Shown here one piece after another: positions 21,996 to 30,007 of a stretch of DNA of 35,737 nucleotides. The stretch lies in contig CADCPY010000052.1 in the NCBI GenBank assembly GCA_902803495.1, positions 1-35,737 of the forward strand. Direction: 5' to 3'. The stretch is from an uncultured Erysipelotrichaceae bacterium (GTDB lineage: Bacteria; Bacillota_I; Bacilli_A; Erysipelotrichales; Erysipelotrichaceae). The notes under the pieces are model-generated. The model did not search any database. It saw only the letters and a program-made list of their open reading frames with translations, and was not told where the DNA came from. The translations under genes and the position numbers were made by a program. Each line of letters opens with the position of its first letter. The stretch's first letter is position 1.

Positions 21996-24900
21996 TTATC
22001 CTTCCGGTGTCGGATCCGGAGTCGGCTGCGGTGTCGGGTCCGGTGTCGGTTCCGGCGTTGCAGCGATGCTGACATCCACTCCGTTGACAAATACGGAGAG
22101 GTGGATGGTTTCGCCAGGGGCCTTGCCGTTGACCTTATCGATCTGGGCATCGCCCGGATAGTTGGCGCCGACCGTGATTCCGTAATTGCCAAGTTCTGTG
22201 ACCAGCTGTCCGAATGTCGTCGGGATGACGTAGTCGACATCTGCATAGAAGACGAATTCGATTGGGCGGTACAGGTAGGCATACGGATATGTCTGACCTA
22301 ACTTGATATCGGACGGATTGACGCTGGCCAGAGATCCGACTGTCTGGTTAATGTTGGTGATCGGTGTGGTACGAATCGACCATTCACTGAATCCCAGAGA
22401 ACCTTTCTGGCTTTCAATCTCATTGCGGCTTGTGCCGAGTGTGACATCGTCCGCTTTGTAGTAGTATTCGATGACGGCTGTGGAAGTGTTCAGTTCCGAA
22501 ATCGGGAGATCCACTCTTGTGAAGAGGTCTGCCGGAGTTGTGGTAGCGGACTTGATGGCGCCTTCCTGCTGGGTGTTCGGATCCGTGATTGGGATGCCTT
22601 TCAGCTGCCAGCCGAGATTGTACTGACTCTTGAATTTGGAGATCGCATCGATATTCGTCAGATTCTGCTTCGTCATATCGATGGACAGATCAATCTTTGC
22701 CACGACACGGTTGCTTTCGCCGCCGCCTGTTTCAAAGGCGTAGAAGCCGGCAATATCGGCATTTCCTGTTGTCGGAAGCGGAATGGTGATCTGCGTTTTT
22801 TCCGTATCGCTCTGAATCACCTGACCGTCCGGTAACTGTGCCTTGTACTTCACTGCTCCGAAGACCCAGGTCGGATCGTAGAGCTTTGTGCATGTGACAA
22901 CTCTGCTGCTGTACGGTACCGGTACTTCATAGTTGCCGTCCGAGACGATCAGCTGTGTCGGATCCGGATAGGTTGTCCAGTTCAGATCCAGTGTGATGTT
23001 GCCGTTTTCAATCTTGACAACGTTGGCAGTGAACTGCGGTAAGGCCGCAAGCTGCGGAGCCTCCAGAGCTTTTAAGGAATAGTTCTTCTTGTTGATTAAA
23101 CCGCTGACGATAAGATCCGGATTCATGCCTTCGACCGGTGCCGTGTAAGGGTAGAGGCCCTTGACATGGGTGATACCGACGATGTCGCTCGGACGCTGGA
23201 CATTTTCCGGCTTGTGATCTTCCGCTAAGGCATCCAGCAGTAAGCTGTTGATGTTACCCGGAATGTTCAGAGCACTCTTCTTGCTGGAGTAGTAGCACTC
23301 TTCGTTAATGGCCATGTCGTAACCGCACCAGACGGCTGTCGTGTACTCACCGCTGGAAGCGATCATCCATTTATCCTTGGAAACACCGGCCGGGATACCG
23401 ATATCGACGAAGCTGTCGTCGTAGTTGGTTGTTCCCGTCTTGGCGTAGACTTCATAGGAGCGGTCTAAGAGCTGCATGTAGTTCTGGTAGTTGTGGGAAA
23501 CGTTCTGTTCCATCAAACGGCTGACCAGGTAGGCACTCTCTTCGGAGAGGACCTTCACGGACGGGTAGGATGTTTCATACGGTTCCGTTCCGTCTAAGAA
23601 CTCGATACGGCTGACCGTGTGCGGCTGGACATAGTAGCCGCCGTTGCACATAGCACCGTGCGCGGCAGCCATCTGCTTGACCGTGACTTCGAAGGAAGAT
23701 CCGCCGATGGAGTAACCCAGGTCGAAGGTATCCGTGGTGATATCCGTGAATCCCAGGGAATTCAGATATTCAACAATACGCGGCGTACCGACCGTGTCGA
23801 CGACTTCCAGAAGTGTGTTGTATGCCGGTACGTTTAAAGAAGCACCGATGGCATACGGTAATAAGACTTCGCCTTTGTAAGTACGGGAGAAGTTATTCAG
23901 AACAATATTGGTTCCGCGGTAGGCAACCGGTTCGTCTTTGATCATATGCTGCGTGGACCATCCGAGATACTCGAAGGCCAATGCATAGGAGAGGAACGGT
24001 TTGACGGAGGAACCCGGCTGCTTCTTCATGTCACTGACACGGGAGAAGCCTTTGGCAGCGATCGTACCGCGTCCGCCGCCGACACCGAGAATGGCGCCGG
24101 TGTGGTTATCCACGGAAACGATGGCACACTGCATTAAATCGTCCGGCCATTCGACCTTGGTTTCACCGTTCTGGATCGCCTCGATCGTATCCTGGACCGT
24201 CGGATTCATATAAGTATAGATACGCATGGAAACCGTGTACGGGTCTTTGCCTGTCAGTTCCATGACTTCATCGACAACTTCATTGATGTAGGCCTGATAC
24301 TTCTGGGAGGAATCCGTTGTGACTCCGACCAGCTGATCGGCCAGGCTGATGGATTTGGCCAGTTCACATTCCTCTTTGGAGATGTAACCGTGCAGAGCCA
24401 TCAGGTTCAGAACAACATTTCTTCGGTTTTCGGCAGCTTCGTAGTGACGGTAGGCATTGAAATCGCCCGGGGCGTTGACAACGCCGGCCAGATAGGCGCT
24501 TTCGGAAAGCGTCAGCTCACTGACATCCTTGCCGAAGTAGTACTGTGCGGCACCTTTAATACCACGGGTTGTGGAGGCACCAAAGTTGATGCGGTTGATG
24601 TAGAGCTCGAAGATCCGCTTCTTGTTGATCTCCTGCTCGGCCTTGATGGCCAGGTAGATCTGCTGGATCTTGTAGTCGATGCTCTTGGTACGGGTCTTGG
24701 CCGTGGCATCATCCGTGAAGTAGACGTTACGGATGAGCTGCATGGAAAGGGTGGAGGCACCTTCGGAGAAGACGATCCGTCTCTGACGGATGGTTTCCTT
24801 CAGGTTGACCAGCATGGCTTTCGCAAATCGCGGCAGGTCGAAGCCGTTATGTTCAAAGAAACGGGAGTCTTCGACGGCGACCATGGCATCGATGAAGTTC

Positions 24901-25196
24901 TGCGGGATCTCATCGTAGGAGGCGTTTTCCCGATTGACGACACCGACGTCGGCAATGACTTCCCCGTTGGTGTCAAAGATCTTCGTGCTTTCCGTGTTGC
25001 GGAAGTCATCGATGTTGAACTGCGGGGATTCCTTGATGGCCCGATTGATGTAAAGAAGGGCAACGATTCCCACGGCGATACATGCCACTAAAAAGACGAC
25101 CATCAGAGTGGCGAGCACATTCTTTACATTTACTTTTTTCTTTTTCTTCCCTGTCGCTGTTTTCTTTACTTCAGCGGCATTTTCGTTCTTTTTCAT
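21996..25196 (-). CDS. ponA: Class A penicillin-binding protein (PBP1A type)
   Basis: 1066 residues. A Lys-rich cytoplasmic tail (to about 25) and one transmembrane helix (about 27-50) come first. The GT51 glycosyltransferase domain has the catalytic EDSRFFEHNGFD motif, then GASTLSMQLIRN and KRIFELYIN. The transpeptidase domain has S396-x-x-K399 (GSSVKPF), SLN in ASLNVP, and KTG at about 586. After the catalytic core comes an unusually long C-terminal extension of roughly 350-400 beta-rich residues, ending in a Pro-Thr/Asp tail (TPEPTPDPTPQPTPDPTPEG). The enzyme polymerises and crosslinks peptidoglycan. Its ATG overlaps the recU stop by 4 bp; recU-ponA coupling is a Firmicutes hallmark. Confidence 0.96.
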   Translation of the reverse strand: MKKNENAAEVKKTATGKKKKKVNVKNVLATLMVVFLVACIAVGIVALLYINRAIKESPQFNIDDFRNTESTKIFDTNGEVIADVGVVNRENASYDEIPQNFIDAMVAVEDSRFFEHNGFDLPRFAKAMLVNLKETIRQRRIVFSEGASTLSMQLIRNVYFTDDATAKTRTKSIDYKIQQIYLAIKAEQEINKKRIFELYINRINFGASTTRGIKGAAQYYFGKDVSELTLSESAYLAGVVNAPGDFNAYRHYEAAENRRNVVLNLMALHGYISKEECELAKSISLADQLVGVTTDSSQKYQAYINEVVDEVMELTGKDPYTVSMRIYTYMNPTVQDTIEAIQNGETKVEWPDDLMQCAIVSVDNHTGAILGVGGGRGTIAAKGFSRVSDMKKQPGSSVKPFLSYALAFEYLGWSTQHMIKDEPVAYRGTNIVLNNFSRTYKGEVLLPYAIGASLNVPAYNTLLEVVDTVGTPRIVEYLNSLGFTDITTDTFDLGYSIGGSSFEVTVKQMAAAHGAMCNGGYYVQPHTVSRIEFLDGTEPYETSYPSVKVLSEESAYLVSRLMEQNVSHNYQNYMQLLDRSYEVYAKTGTTNYDDSFVDIGIPAGVSKDKWMIASSGEYTTAVWCGYDMAINEECYYSSKKSALNIPGNINSLLLDALAEDHKPENVQRPSDIVGITHVKGLYPYTAPVEGMNPDLIVSGLINKKNYSLKALEAPQLAALPQFTANVVKIENGNITLDLNWTTYPDPTQLIVSDGNYEVPVPYSSRVVTCTKLYDPTWVFGAVKYKAQLPDGQVIQSDTEKTQITIPLPTTGNADIAGFYAFETGGGESNRVVAKIDLSIDMTKQNLTNIDAISKFKSQYNLGWQLKGIPITDPNTQQEGAIKSATTTPADLFTRVDLPISELNTSTAVIEYYYKADDVTLGTSRNEIESQKGSLGFSEWSIRTTPITNINQTVGSLASVNPSDIKLGQTYPYAYLYRPIEFVFYADVDYVIPTTFGQLVTELGNYGITVGANYPGDAQIDKVNGKAPGETIHLSVFVNGVDVSIAATPEPTPDPTPQPTPDPTPEG

Positions 25197-25771
25197 TTAA
25201 ATTCTCCTTCCTGGATCATCTTCTCGATTACCGAGAGATAGTCAACAGGTGCAAATAATTTGTATGGAGCAAGTTTCCCGTGTTCCATAAACCAGCTGTG
25301 CGGCAAAGACTTCTTTCCGCTTTTGACTTCCGCAATCATGTCGGAAGCCCTGACGATGAAGTTCTGGTCAAAGTGCGTGAAGCGCACGATGACAAAGGCG
25401 ATGGCCTTCTGCTCGATCACGTTGGCGAGATGGCTCAGCTGGTGCGGGTGGATCAGCTTTAAGACAAAGGAGGTCCTGGAATGGGTCTCCTTCGCTTCGA
25501 AGTCCAGCGGATAGCCGTTATAGACTCCGTTGTAGTCCGTCGTGGACGGCGTACGGTAATAGGCTTCGGTGATACGGGCCGTCTGACGGCTCTTGTAGTC
25601 AACCGTAACTACCTGGATCGGGGTAGGTTTCTTATAGACAACGGCTTTTTTGCTTTCAAGGTAATAGCGGTTGGAAGTGTTGATGTCATCTTCCAAGCTC
25701 ATGCCCCGCTTACCGTAGTTGGTTGTCTTTACTGCATCGGCAGCTTTCTTCCCGTTGGGATAGTTTACCAT
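25193..25771 (-). CDS. recU: Holliday junction resolvase RecU
   Basis: 192 residues from ATG 25771, with GGAGGT 9 nt upstream. RecU signatures are NYGKRGMSLEDDINTSN near the N-terminus, PTPIQVV, a nuclease core with GYPLDFEAKET (catalytic D, E and K), and HPHQLSHL. RecU cuts Holliday junctions in Firmicutes, and its gene is normally followed by the class A PBP gene, as here. Confidence 0.95.
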   Translation of the reverse strand: MVNYPNGKKAADAVKTTNYGKRGMSLEDDINTSNRYYLESKKAVVYKKPTPIQVVTVDYKSRQTARITEAYYRTPSTTDYNGVYNGYPLDFEAKETHSRTSFVLKLIHPHQLSHLANVIEQKAIAFVIVRFTHFDQNFIVRASDMIAEVKSGKKSLPHSWFMEHGKLAPYKLFAPVDYLSVIEKMIQEGEFK

Positions 25772-25790
25772 ATCTTCACCACCTCCATAT

Positions 25791-25819
25791 ATTATAAACA
25801 ATTTGTCGGGTAAAGTAAA
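25791..25819 (-). promoter_or_regulatory. Promoter of recU-ponA
   Basis: Minus strand: -35 TTTACT (25819-25814), 17-bp spacer, -10 TATAAT (25796-25791). Confidence 0.7.
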
Positions 25820-25898
25820 AGAACCGTGTTTTCATCTAATTTTGTGCGGATGCGGGAAAATCGTGCTATCATTAGAATAAGATATAAGGGTGAATTGT

Positions 25899-26213
25899 AT
25901 GGCAGAGTTAAACTTAAGTGCAAGACAGATTTACGATCAGAAATTCGATGTGGAATTCAAAGGCTATTCCGCAGAAGAAGTTGATAAATTTTTGGATATG
26001 GTAATCGTTGACTACCAGTCCTTCGAAAGAGAACTCAGCGAACTTAAAAACAAAGTGACTTCGCTGGAACAGAAGAACGCGACTTTAAAAACTTACATTA
26101 TCGAACTCGAAGGAAAATGTAACAGCTTAAAGGAGCAGGCCCCGGTCAGCAGTTCGGACATTCTCAAACGTCTAAGCCGTTTGGAAGAGCTGGTCGGCAA
26201 TAAAGAACAGTAA
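25899..26213 (+). CDS. gpsB: Cell division protein GpsB (DivIVA family)
   Basis: 104 residues from ATG 25899 (AAGGGTG upstream); the GTG at 25890 is unlikely. The N-terminal DivIVA/GpsB domain reads LSARQIYDQKFDVEFKGYSAEEVDKFLDMVI and is followed by a coiled coil (about 40-75) and a short C-terminal helix. GpsB links class A PBPs and the division machinery; in B. subtilis it shuttles PBP1, whose ponA gene is divergently placed next door here. The stop codon lies inside the first helix of the RNase P RNA. Confidence 0.93.
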   Translation: MAELNLSARQIYDQKFDVEFKGYSAEEVDKFLDMVIVDYQSFERELSELKNKVTSLEQKNATLKTYIIELEGKCNSLKEQAPVSSSDILKRLSRLEELVGNKEQ

Positions 26214-26560
26214 CGTGGAGGCAGCCGCTGCCGCTTAGCGGTAGAGGAAAGTCCATGCTCGCACTGTCTGCGATGACAGTAGTGTTTGCGTTAGCTGAAC
26301 AAATAAGGCTAAGATGGCCGCGTGCCAGACGGCGGATGAACACCTAAGGCGAAAGCTATGGTAGTAGTCTATAAAAGTGCCACAGTGACGAAGTCTGCTG
26401 AGAAATCAGTAGAGTGGAACGAGGTAAACCCCGCAAGCGAGAAACCCAAATTTGGTAGGGGAATCCGGATGCCCGAACCTGAAGGGATACGGGACGCGAA
26501 AGCGTAGATAAATGACTGCCACCCGGTAACGGGGACAGAACATGGCTTATGAAACGTTAT
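26210..26560 (+). ncRNA. rnpB: RNase P RNA, type B
   Basis: Conserved blocks occur in order: GAGGAAAGTCCATGCTCGCA, GTAGTGTTTGCG, AAAGTGCCACAGTGACGAAG, GTGGAACGAGGTAAACCCC, GCGAGAAACCCAAATTTGGT, ATAAATGACTGCC and ACAGAACATGGCTTAT. This is the Bacillus-type RNA. The ends are set by P1, where GTAACGT (26210-26216) pairs with ACGTTAT (26554-26560). About 351 nt, slightly short for the type. It follows gpsB without a gap, as gpsB-rnpB do in B. subtilis. No own promoter is evident. Confidence 0.96.
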
Positions 26561-26600
26561 TTATAAACCGTTTTCAAACTCACATTAGAAAACGCAAAGT

Positions 26601-26629
26601 AAAACCGGAGCGAGCGATCCGGTTTTTTT
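26601..26629 (+). terminator. Terminator of rnpB
   Basis: AAAACCGGA (26601-26609), 8-nt loop, TCCGGTTTT (26618-26626) and a T-run to 26629. Confidence 0.9.
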
Positions 26630-26637
26630 GTTGGAAT

Positions 26638-26660
26638 AAAAAAACACCGCGGTGCGGTGT
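26638..26660 (-). terminator. Terminator of the small membrane protein gene
   Basis: ACACCGC-GGT-GCGGTGT (26644-26660), followed on the minus strand by a run of T (26644-26638). The stem includes the last base of the stop codon. Confidence 0.88.
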
Positions 26661-27064
26661 CAGGATTTCATCATTGTTTTGGCAGCGGAAGCAACCGTGC
26701 TGACGCTTTCCACCAATTTCTGATTGCTGGACTTTTTGGCGGATCGGCCGATGGCCGCCGTGGCGATTCCCTTAATGGAGACGTCATGTTTCTTGCGGTT
26801 CCCCGTTAAGACAAGGAAGATCGTGGCAAGCGCTGCCGGCAGGGCAGTATTTTCTGCCGCAAACGGCTTCTTCGCTTCCTCCAGCTGTCCTTTCATGCCG
26901 TCGGTTTTCTCCTTGATGACATTGACCTTGCCCATGATACCGCCGACATCCTTCAGTAGATCCACAAGGGTAACTAAAAGCCACACGAGAACAAGAATGA
27001 CTCCTGCGGAAAGGGCCCAGAGGCCGTAGGTCGAGATTTGATTGACGATATCAAGGAATTTCAT
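26660..27064 (-). CDS. Small membrane protein, function unknown
   Basis: 134 residues. Residues about 12-36 form a transmembrane helix (GLWALSAGVILVLVWLLVTLVDLL). A charged, possibly coiled-coil stretch follows (NVIKEKTDGMKGQLEEAKKP), then a second short hydrophobic segment (LPAALATIFLVLTG) and a basic, Ser/Ala-rich tail. The outline recalls DUF948/YtxH-like proteins, but I do not see a decisive match. There is no Shine-Dalgarno; an extended -10 lies so close to the ATG that the transcript may be leaderless. Confidence 0.7.
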   Translation of the reverse strand: MKFLDIVNQISTYGLWALSAGVILVLVWLLVTLVDLLKDVGGIMGKVNVIKEKTDGMKGQLEEAKKPFAAENTALPAALATIFLVLTGNRKKHDVSIKGIATAAIGRSAKKSSNQKLVESVSTVASAAKTMMKS

Positions 27065-27071
27065 TACAGAT

Positions 27072-27080
27072 ATTGTAACA
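27072..27080 (-). promoter_or_regulatory. Extended -10 box giving a possibly leaderless mRNA
   Basis: Minus strand: TGT-TACAAT (27080-27072). The -10 ends 7 nt before ATG 27064, so initiation would fall at or within a base or two of the start codon. No clear -35. Confidence 0.5.
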
Positions 27081-27162
27081 TATTCTCTTTTGTTTTCCTA
27101 TCGGAATCAAATGGGAGAACTCCCTCTTTTCTCTGTGATAAAATGAAACCAAGAGGAAGACT

Positions 27163-27342
27163 ATGAAACATCATCTGATCTATATCTTTGTTTACGGACT
27201 CTCCGGCTGGGGCAGCTACGACAGGCAGTGTGACCATATGGCACTGCAGGGAGGCCTGACGCATAAGAGCGAAGTCCTTCCTTATTATTTAAAGGCGCTG
27301 GAAATGATGGAAGCGCTGAAAGAGAGAGGAGAGAGTGAGTGA
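27163..27342 (+). CDS. 59-residue hypothetical protein coupled to the aldo/keto reductase
   Basis: ATG 27163 to TGA 27340-27342. GAGGAAG lies about 4 nt upstream and an extended -10 (TGA-TAAAAT, 27136-27144) lies ahead of it. The sequence starts MKHHLIYIFVYGLSGWGSYD and ends in a charged helix with EMMEALKERGE. Its stop overlaps the next ATG (TGATG), typical of translational coupling. No known family recognised; it may be a real small protein or serve as a leader. Confidence 0.6.
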   Translation: MKHHLIYIFVYGLSGWGSYDRQCDHMALQGGLTHKSEVLPYYLKALEMMEALKERGESE

Positions 27343-28523
27343 TGCAGTATCGTAAAGATAAATACGGAGAAGAACTGTCCGTTTTGGGCTACGGGTGCAT
27401 GCGCTTTACGACCAAAGGCGGCAAGATCGACTTGGAGAAGACGGAACAGGAAATTCTCGAAGCATATCATCAGGGTGTGAACTATTACGACACGGCCTAT
27501 ATCTATCCGGGCAGCGAAGCGGCTTTAGGTGAGATTTTGCACAGAAACAGTCTTCGTGAGAAGGTGAATATTGCGACCAAACTTCCGCAGTATATGATCA
27601 ATTCCGCTGCGGCACTGGACAGATACTTCAATGAAGAACTCTCAAGACTGCAGACGGACTATGTGGATTACTATCTGATGCATCATTTAACGGACATTGT
27701 GCAGTGGGAAAAACTGAAGAGTCTCGGCATTGAAGAGTGGATCAAAGAGAAGAAAGCCAAAGGCGCCATCCGCAACATCGGATTCTCCTATCACGGCAAT
27801 ACGGAGATGTTTTTAAAGATCTTAAACGACTATGACTGGGACTTCTGCCAGATCCAGTACAACTATCTCGATGAAAACACCCAGGCCGGCAGGGAAGGCT
27901 TACTGGCCGCGGAAGCGAAGGGGATTCCGGTTGTGATCATGGAACCGCTGCGCGGCGGGAAACTGGTGAACATGTTGCCGGAGAGCGCCAAAAAGATGAT
28001 CAAAGAGGAAAGTAATTATACTCCGGCGGAGCTCGGATTAAAGTGGCTCTACGATCAGAGCGGCGTCACAGTCGTTTTATCCGGCATGAATTCCCTAGAT
28101 ATGGTCAAAGAGAACTGTAAAACCGCTTCGGAAAGCCTCGCAGGATCATTGAGCGAAAAAGACAGGAATCTGATCGCCCGGGTGATTCAGGAAATCAAAA
28201 AAACCGAAAAGGTCGGCTGCACGGGCTGCCGGTACTGCATGCCGTGCGTGAAGGGCATCGATATCCCGGGCATCTTCCGGGCATATAATACGATGTATTC
28301 CGAAAACAAGTCCTCCGGCAGATTCCAGTATGCGCAGGCGGTGGCACTCAGAACTGACGCGGCCTTTGCCTCGGAGTGCATCAAGTGCGGCAAGTGCGAG
28401 AAACACTGCCCGCAGAATATCCCGATAAGAGAGAAACTGCAGGAAGCCGATAAGGCCCTGCGTCCGCTTCCGTATAAGATCGGAATCGCTCTGGCGCGCA
28501 AGTTCCTATTAAGGAAAAAGTAA
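27342..28523 (+). CDS. Aldo/keto reductase with C-terminal 2[4Fe-4S] ferredoxin domain
   Basis: 393 residues from ATG 27342; the GTG at 27339 is not needed. Residues 1-275 form an AKR barrel with the tetrad D50, Y55, K80 and H114/H115 (YYLMHH). Residues about 290-370 carry two clusters of cysteines: CTGCRYCMPC, with GIDIP after it, and CIKCGKCEKHC followed by PQNIPI, which fits two [4Fe-4S] clusters. This architecture is common in anaerobes; substrates are mostly unknown. A NADPH- or ferredoxin-linked carbonyl reduction is inferred from the family. Confidence 0.92.
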   Translation: MQYRKDKYGEELSVLGYGCMRFTTKGGKIDLEKTEQEILEAYHQGVNYYDTAYIYPGSEAALGEILHRNSLREKVNIATKLPQYMINSAAALDRYFNEELSRLQTDYVDYYLMHHLTDIVQWEKLKSLGIEEWIKEKKAKGAIRNIGFSYHGNTEMFLKILNDYDWDFCQIQYNYLDENTQAGREGLLAAEAKGIPVVIMEPLRGGKLVNMLPESAKKMIKEESNYTPAELGLKWLYDQSGVTVVLSGMNSLDMVKENCKTASESLAGSLSEKDRNLIARVIQEIKKTEKVGCTGCRYCMPCVKGIDIPGIFRAYNTMYSENKSSGRFQYAQAVALRTDAAFASECIKCGKCEKHCPQNIPIREKLQEADKALRPLPYKIGIALARKFLLRKK

Positions 28524-28548
28524 GCTGAAGCGCTTTTTATCAATTATT

Positions 28549-28578
28549 CATGGTGTAATCCATGGAAATCAATATAAT
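28549..28578 (+). promoter_or_regulatory. -10 box with an adjoining dyad before the winged-helix gene
   Basis: TATAAT at 28573-28578. Directly upstream, at the -35 position, is the dyad CATGG-N6-CCATG (28549-28564). No good -35 hexamer, so an activator or autoregulated promoter is possible. Confidence 0.45.
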
Positions 28579-28602
28579 GAAAATAGAAAGAGGGTAATTT
28601 TT

Positions 28603-28782
28603 ATGACAGAAAGAGAAGCCGTTCTGGCAGTATTCGAAAGTGCAACGGAGCCGCTCAATGCGACCACGGTCGCGAAGTTAAGCGGTCTGGACAAAAAAGC
28701 GGTCGACAAGGTCTTCACGCAGCTGAAAAAAGAAGAAGTGATCGTTTCTCCTGTCCGCTGCAAATGGGAATTAAAGAAATAA
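28603..28782 (+). CDS. 59-residue winged-helix protein
   Basis: ATG 28603 (AGAGGG upstream) to TAA 28780-28782. The protein reads as one small winged helix: helix TEREAVLAVFESAT, helix NATTVAKLSGLD, recognition helix KKAVDKVFTQLKKEE, then a beta wing VIVSPVRCKWELKK. It has the layout of compact archaeal/Firmicutes wHTH regulators. It lies alone between its own promoter and a hairpin. Target unknown; autoregulation through the upstream dyad is a guess. Confidence 0.8.
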   Translation: MTEREAVLAVFESATEPLNATTVAKLSGLDKKAVDKVFTQLKKEEVIVSPVRCKWELKK

Positions 28783-28789
28783 TTAGCTG

Positions 28790-28813
28790 AGAACCGGTCA
28801 TTCCGGTTTTCTT
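28790..28813 (+). terminator. Hairpin with T-rich tail after the winged-helix gene
   Basis: AGAACCGG with CCGGTTTT (one G-U pair) around a TCATT loop, then CTTT. The next start codon is only 13 bp further, so it may attenuate instead of fully terminating. Confidence 0.65.
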
Positions 28814-28825
28814 TGTGGAGAAGTT

Positions 28826-30007
28826 ATGTGGAACAATTACCGTATTCTGTTTTTTCTGAAGATCTTCAAAAGCGTCCTCATGAGTTTTGTGGACTCTTTT
28901 CTCATCCTCTATTTTCTGGATGTGTCCGATAAGAACATTCTGCCATTGGGAATCTATAAGCTGGTGGCAGTCATTGCCATCTACATCACGATCTTCGCGG
29001 TAAGAAACATCAACAAGACGTCCAAACGGGTCTACATCCTGCGGGCGGGCATCATCATGGACTTTCTGTACTTTGCGACGCTGATCGCCCTAAAGGAAAA
29101 AGTCATCGACTACATCTATCTGGTCGGTCTTCTTTACGGAGTGGAAGAGGGGCTGTACTACTCGGTCTTTAACGTACTGGAAAGCGACGGCATCCAAATT
29201 GAGGAGCGCTCGCGCTACATGGGGACTTACTCCGCGACCCAGTCCGTTCTCTCCATGGTCTTCCCGATCTTCTTCGGGACGCTGATCCGGGCCCAGGGCT
29301 TTCTGCGCTGCCTCTTTGTCGTACTGGTCATTGTGGCATTACGGATCGTGTTATCCTTCTATTTCCGTGATAACAACATCCCGCCGACAAAGGAATACCG
29401 CGCCGGGCAGTTCAAGGACATCATGCGTCAGGACAAACGGATCCAGCTTGTGATGCGGGAGACATTCTTTGAAGGAATGACGATTTCGGAAGGGGCATTC
29501 TCCTACATCGTGATGATCTATATCGCCCGCGTCTTTTCGGATTCCTTCTCTCTGGGCATCTTCACAAGCATCTTTGCGGTGGTATCCACGCTTTGCGCCG
29601 TGCTCTTTGCCCGCGTACTAAAACCGAAATACTACCTCAGCGTGATCAAAGTCACTTCCGCTCTGGCTTTAATCACCATGTGTCTGATGCTGATTCGAAC
29701 CAATGCCTTTACCATCATCACCTTCAAGTTCTTCTATACGGTCATGGTGGGGTTAGTCGGACTGATCAATATGACAAGCATTGGCAACGTCAGCAATCTA
29801 CCCGCACTGCGGGAATACAAAGTGGAATACTATCTGGCCAATGAGAAGGCTTTGGTGATCGGACGCGTCATCAGCAATTTGATCTTCATCATTATGGCCT
29901 ATCTGGATTCTGGTATAATAATTGTGGCTTTCGTGCTCTTCTTAGCGCTGTACGCGCTGAGTTCGGCACAGATGGAAAAGGAAATCAGGAAAGGGGAAAC
30001 TGCATGA
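28826..30007 (+). CDS. MFS transporter
   Basis: 393 residues with about 11-12 hydrophobic helices and a central hydrophilic loop (about 185-205, DNNIPPTKEYRAGQFKDIMR), the usual 6+6 MFS layout. The loop between helices 2 and 3 is basic (VRNINKTSKRVY). No substrate-specific motif is recognised. GGAGAAG precedes ATG 28826. It overlaps the HAD gene by 4 bp (ATGA). Confidence 0.85.
   Translation: MWNNYRILFFLKIFKSVLMSFVDSFLILYFLDVSDKNILPLGIYKLVAVIAIYITIFAVRNINKTSKRVYILRAGIIMDFLYFATLIALKEKVIDYIYLVGLLYGVEEGLYYSVFNVLESDGIQIEERSRYMGTYSATQSVLSMVFPIFFGTLIRAQGFLRCLFVVLVIVALRIVLSFYFRDNNIPPTKEYRAGQFKDIMRQDKRIQLVMRETFFEGMTISEGAFSYIVMIYIARVFSDSFSLGIFTSIFAVVSTLCAVLFARVLKPKYYLSVIKVTSALALITMCLMLIRTNAFTIITFKFFYTVMVGLVGLINMTSIGNVSNLPALREYKVEYYLANEKALVIGRVISNLIFIIMAYLDSGIIIVAFVLFLALYALSSAQMEKEIRKGETA

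Noticed and set aside
24390-25091. A 233-codon frame opposite the PBP gene
   Set aside because: It is the complement of conserved GT51 domain codons, so its openness follows from codon bias of the real gene.
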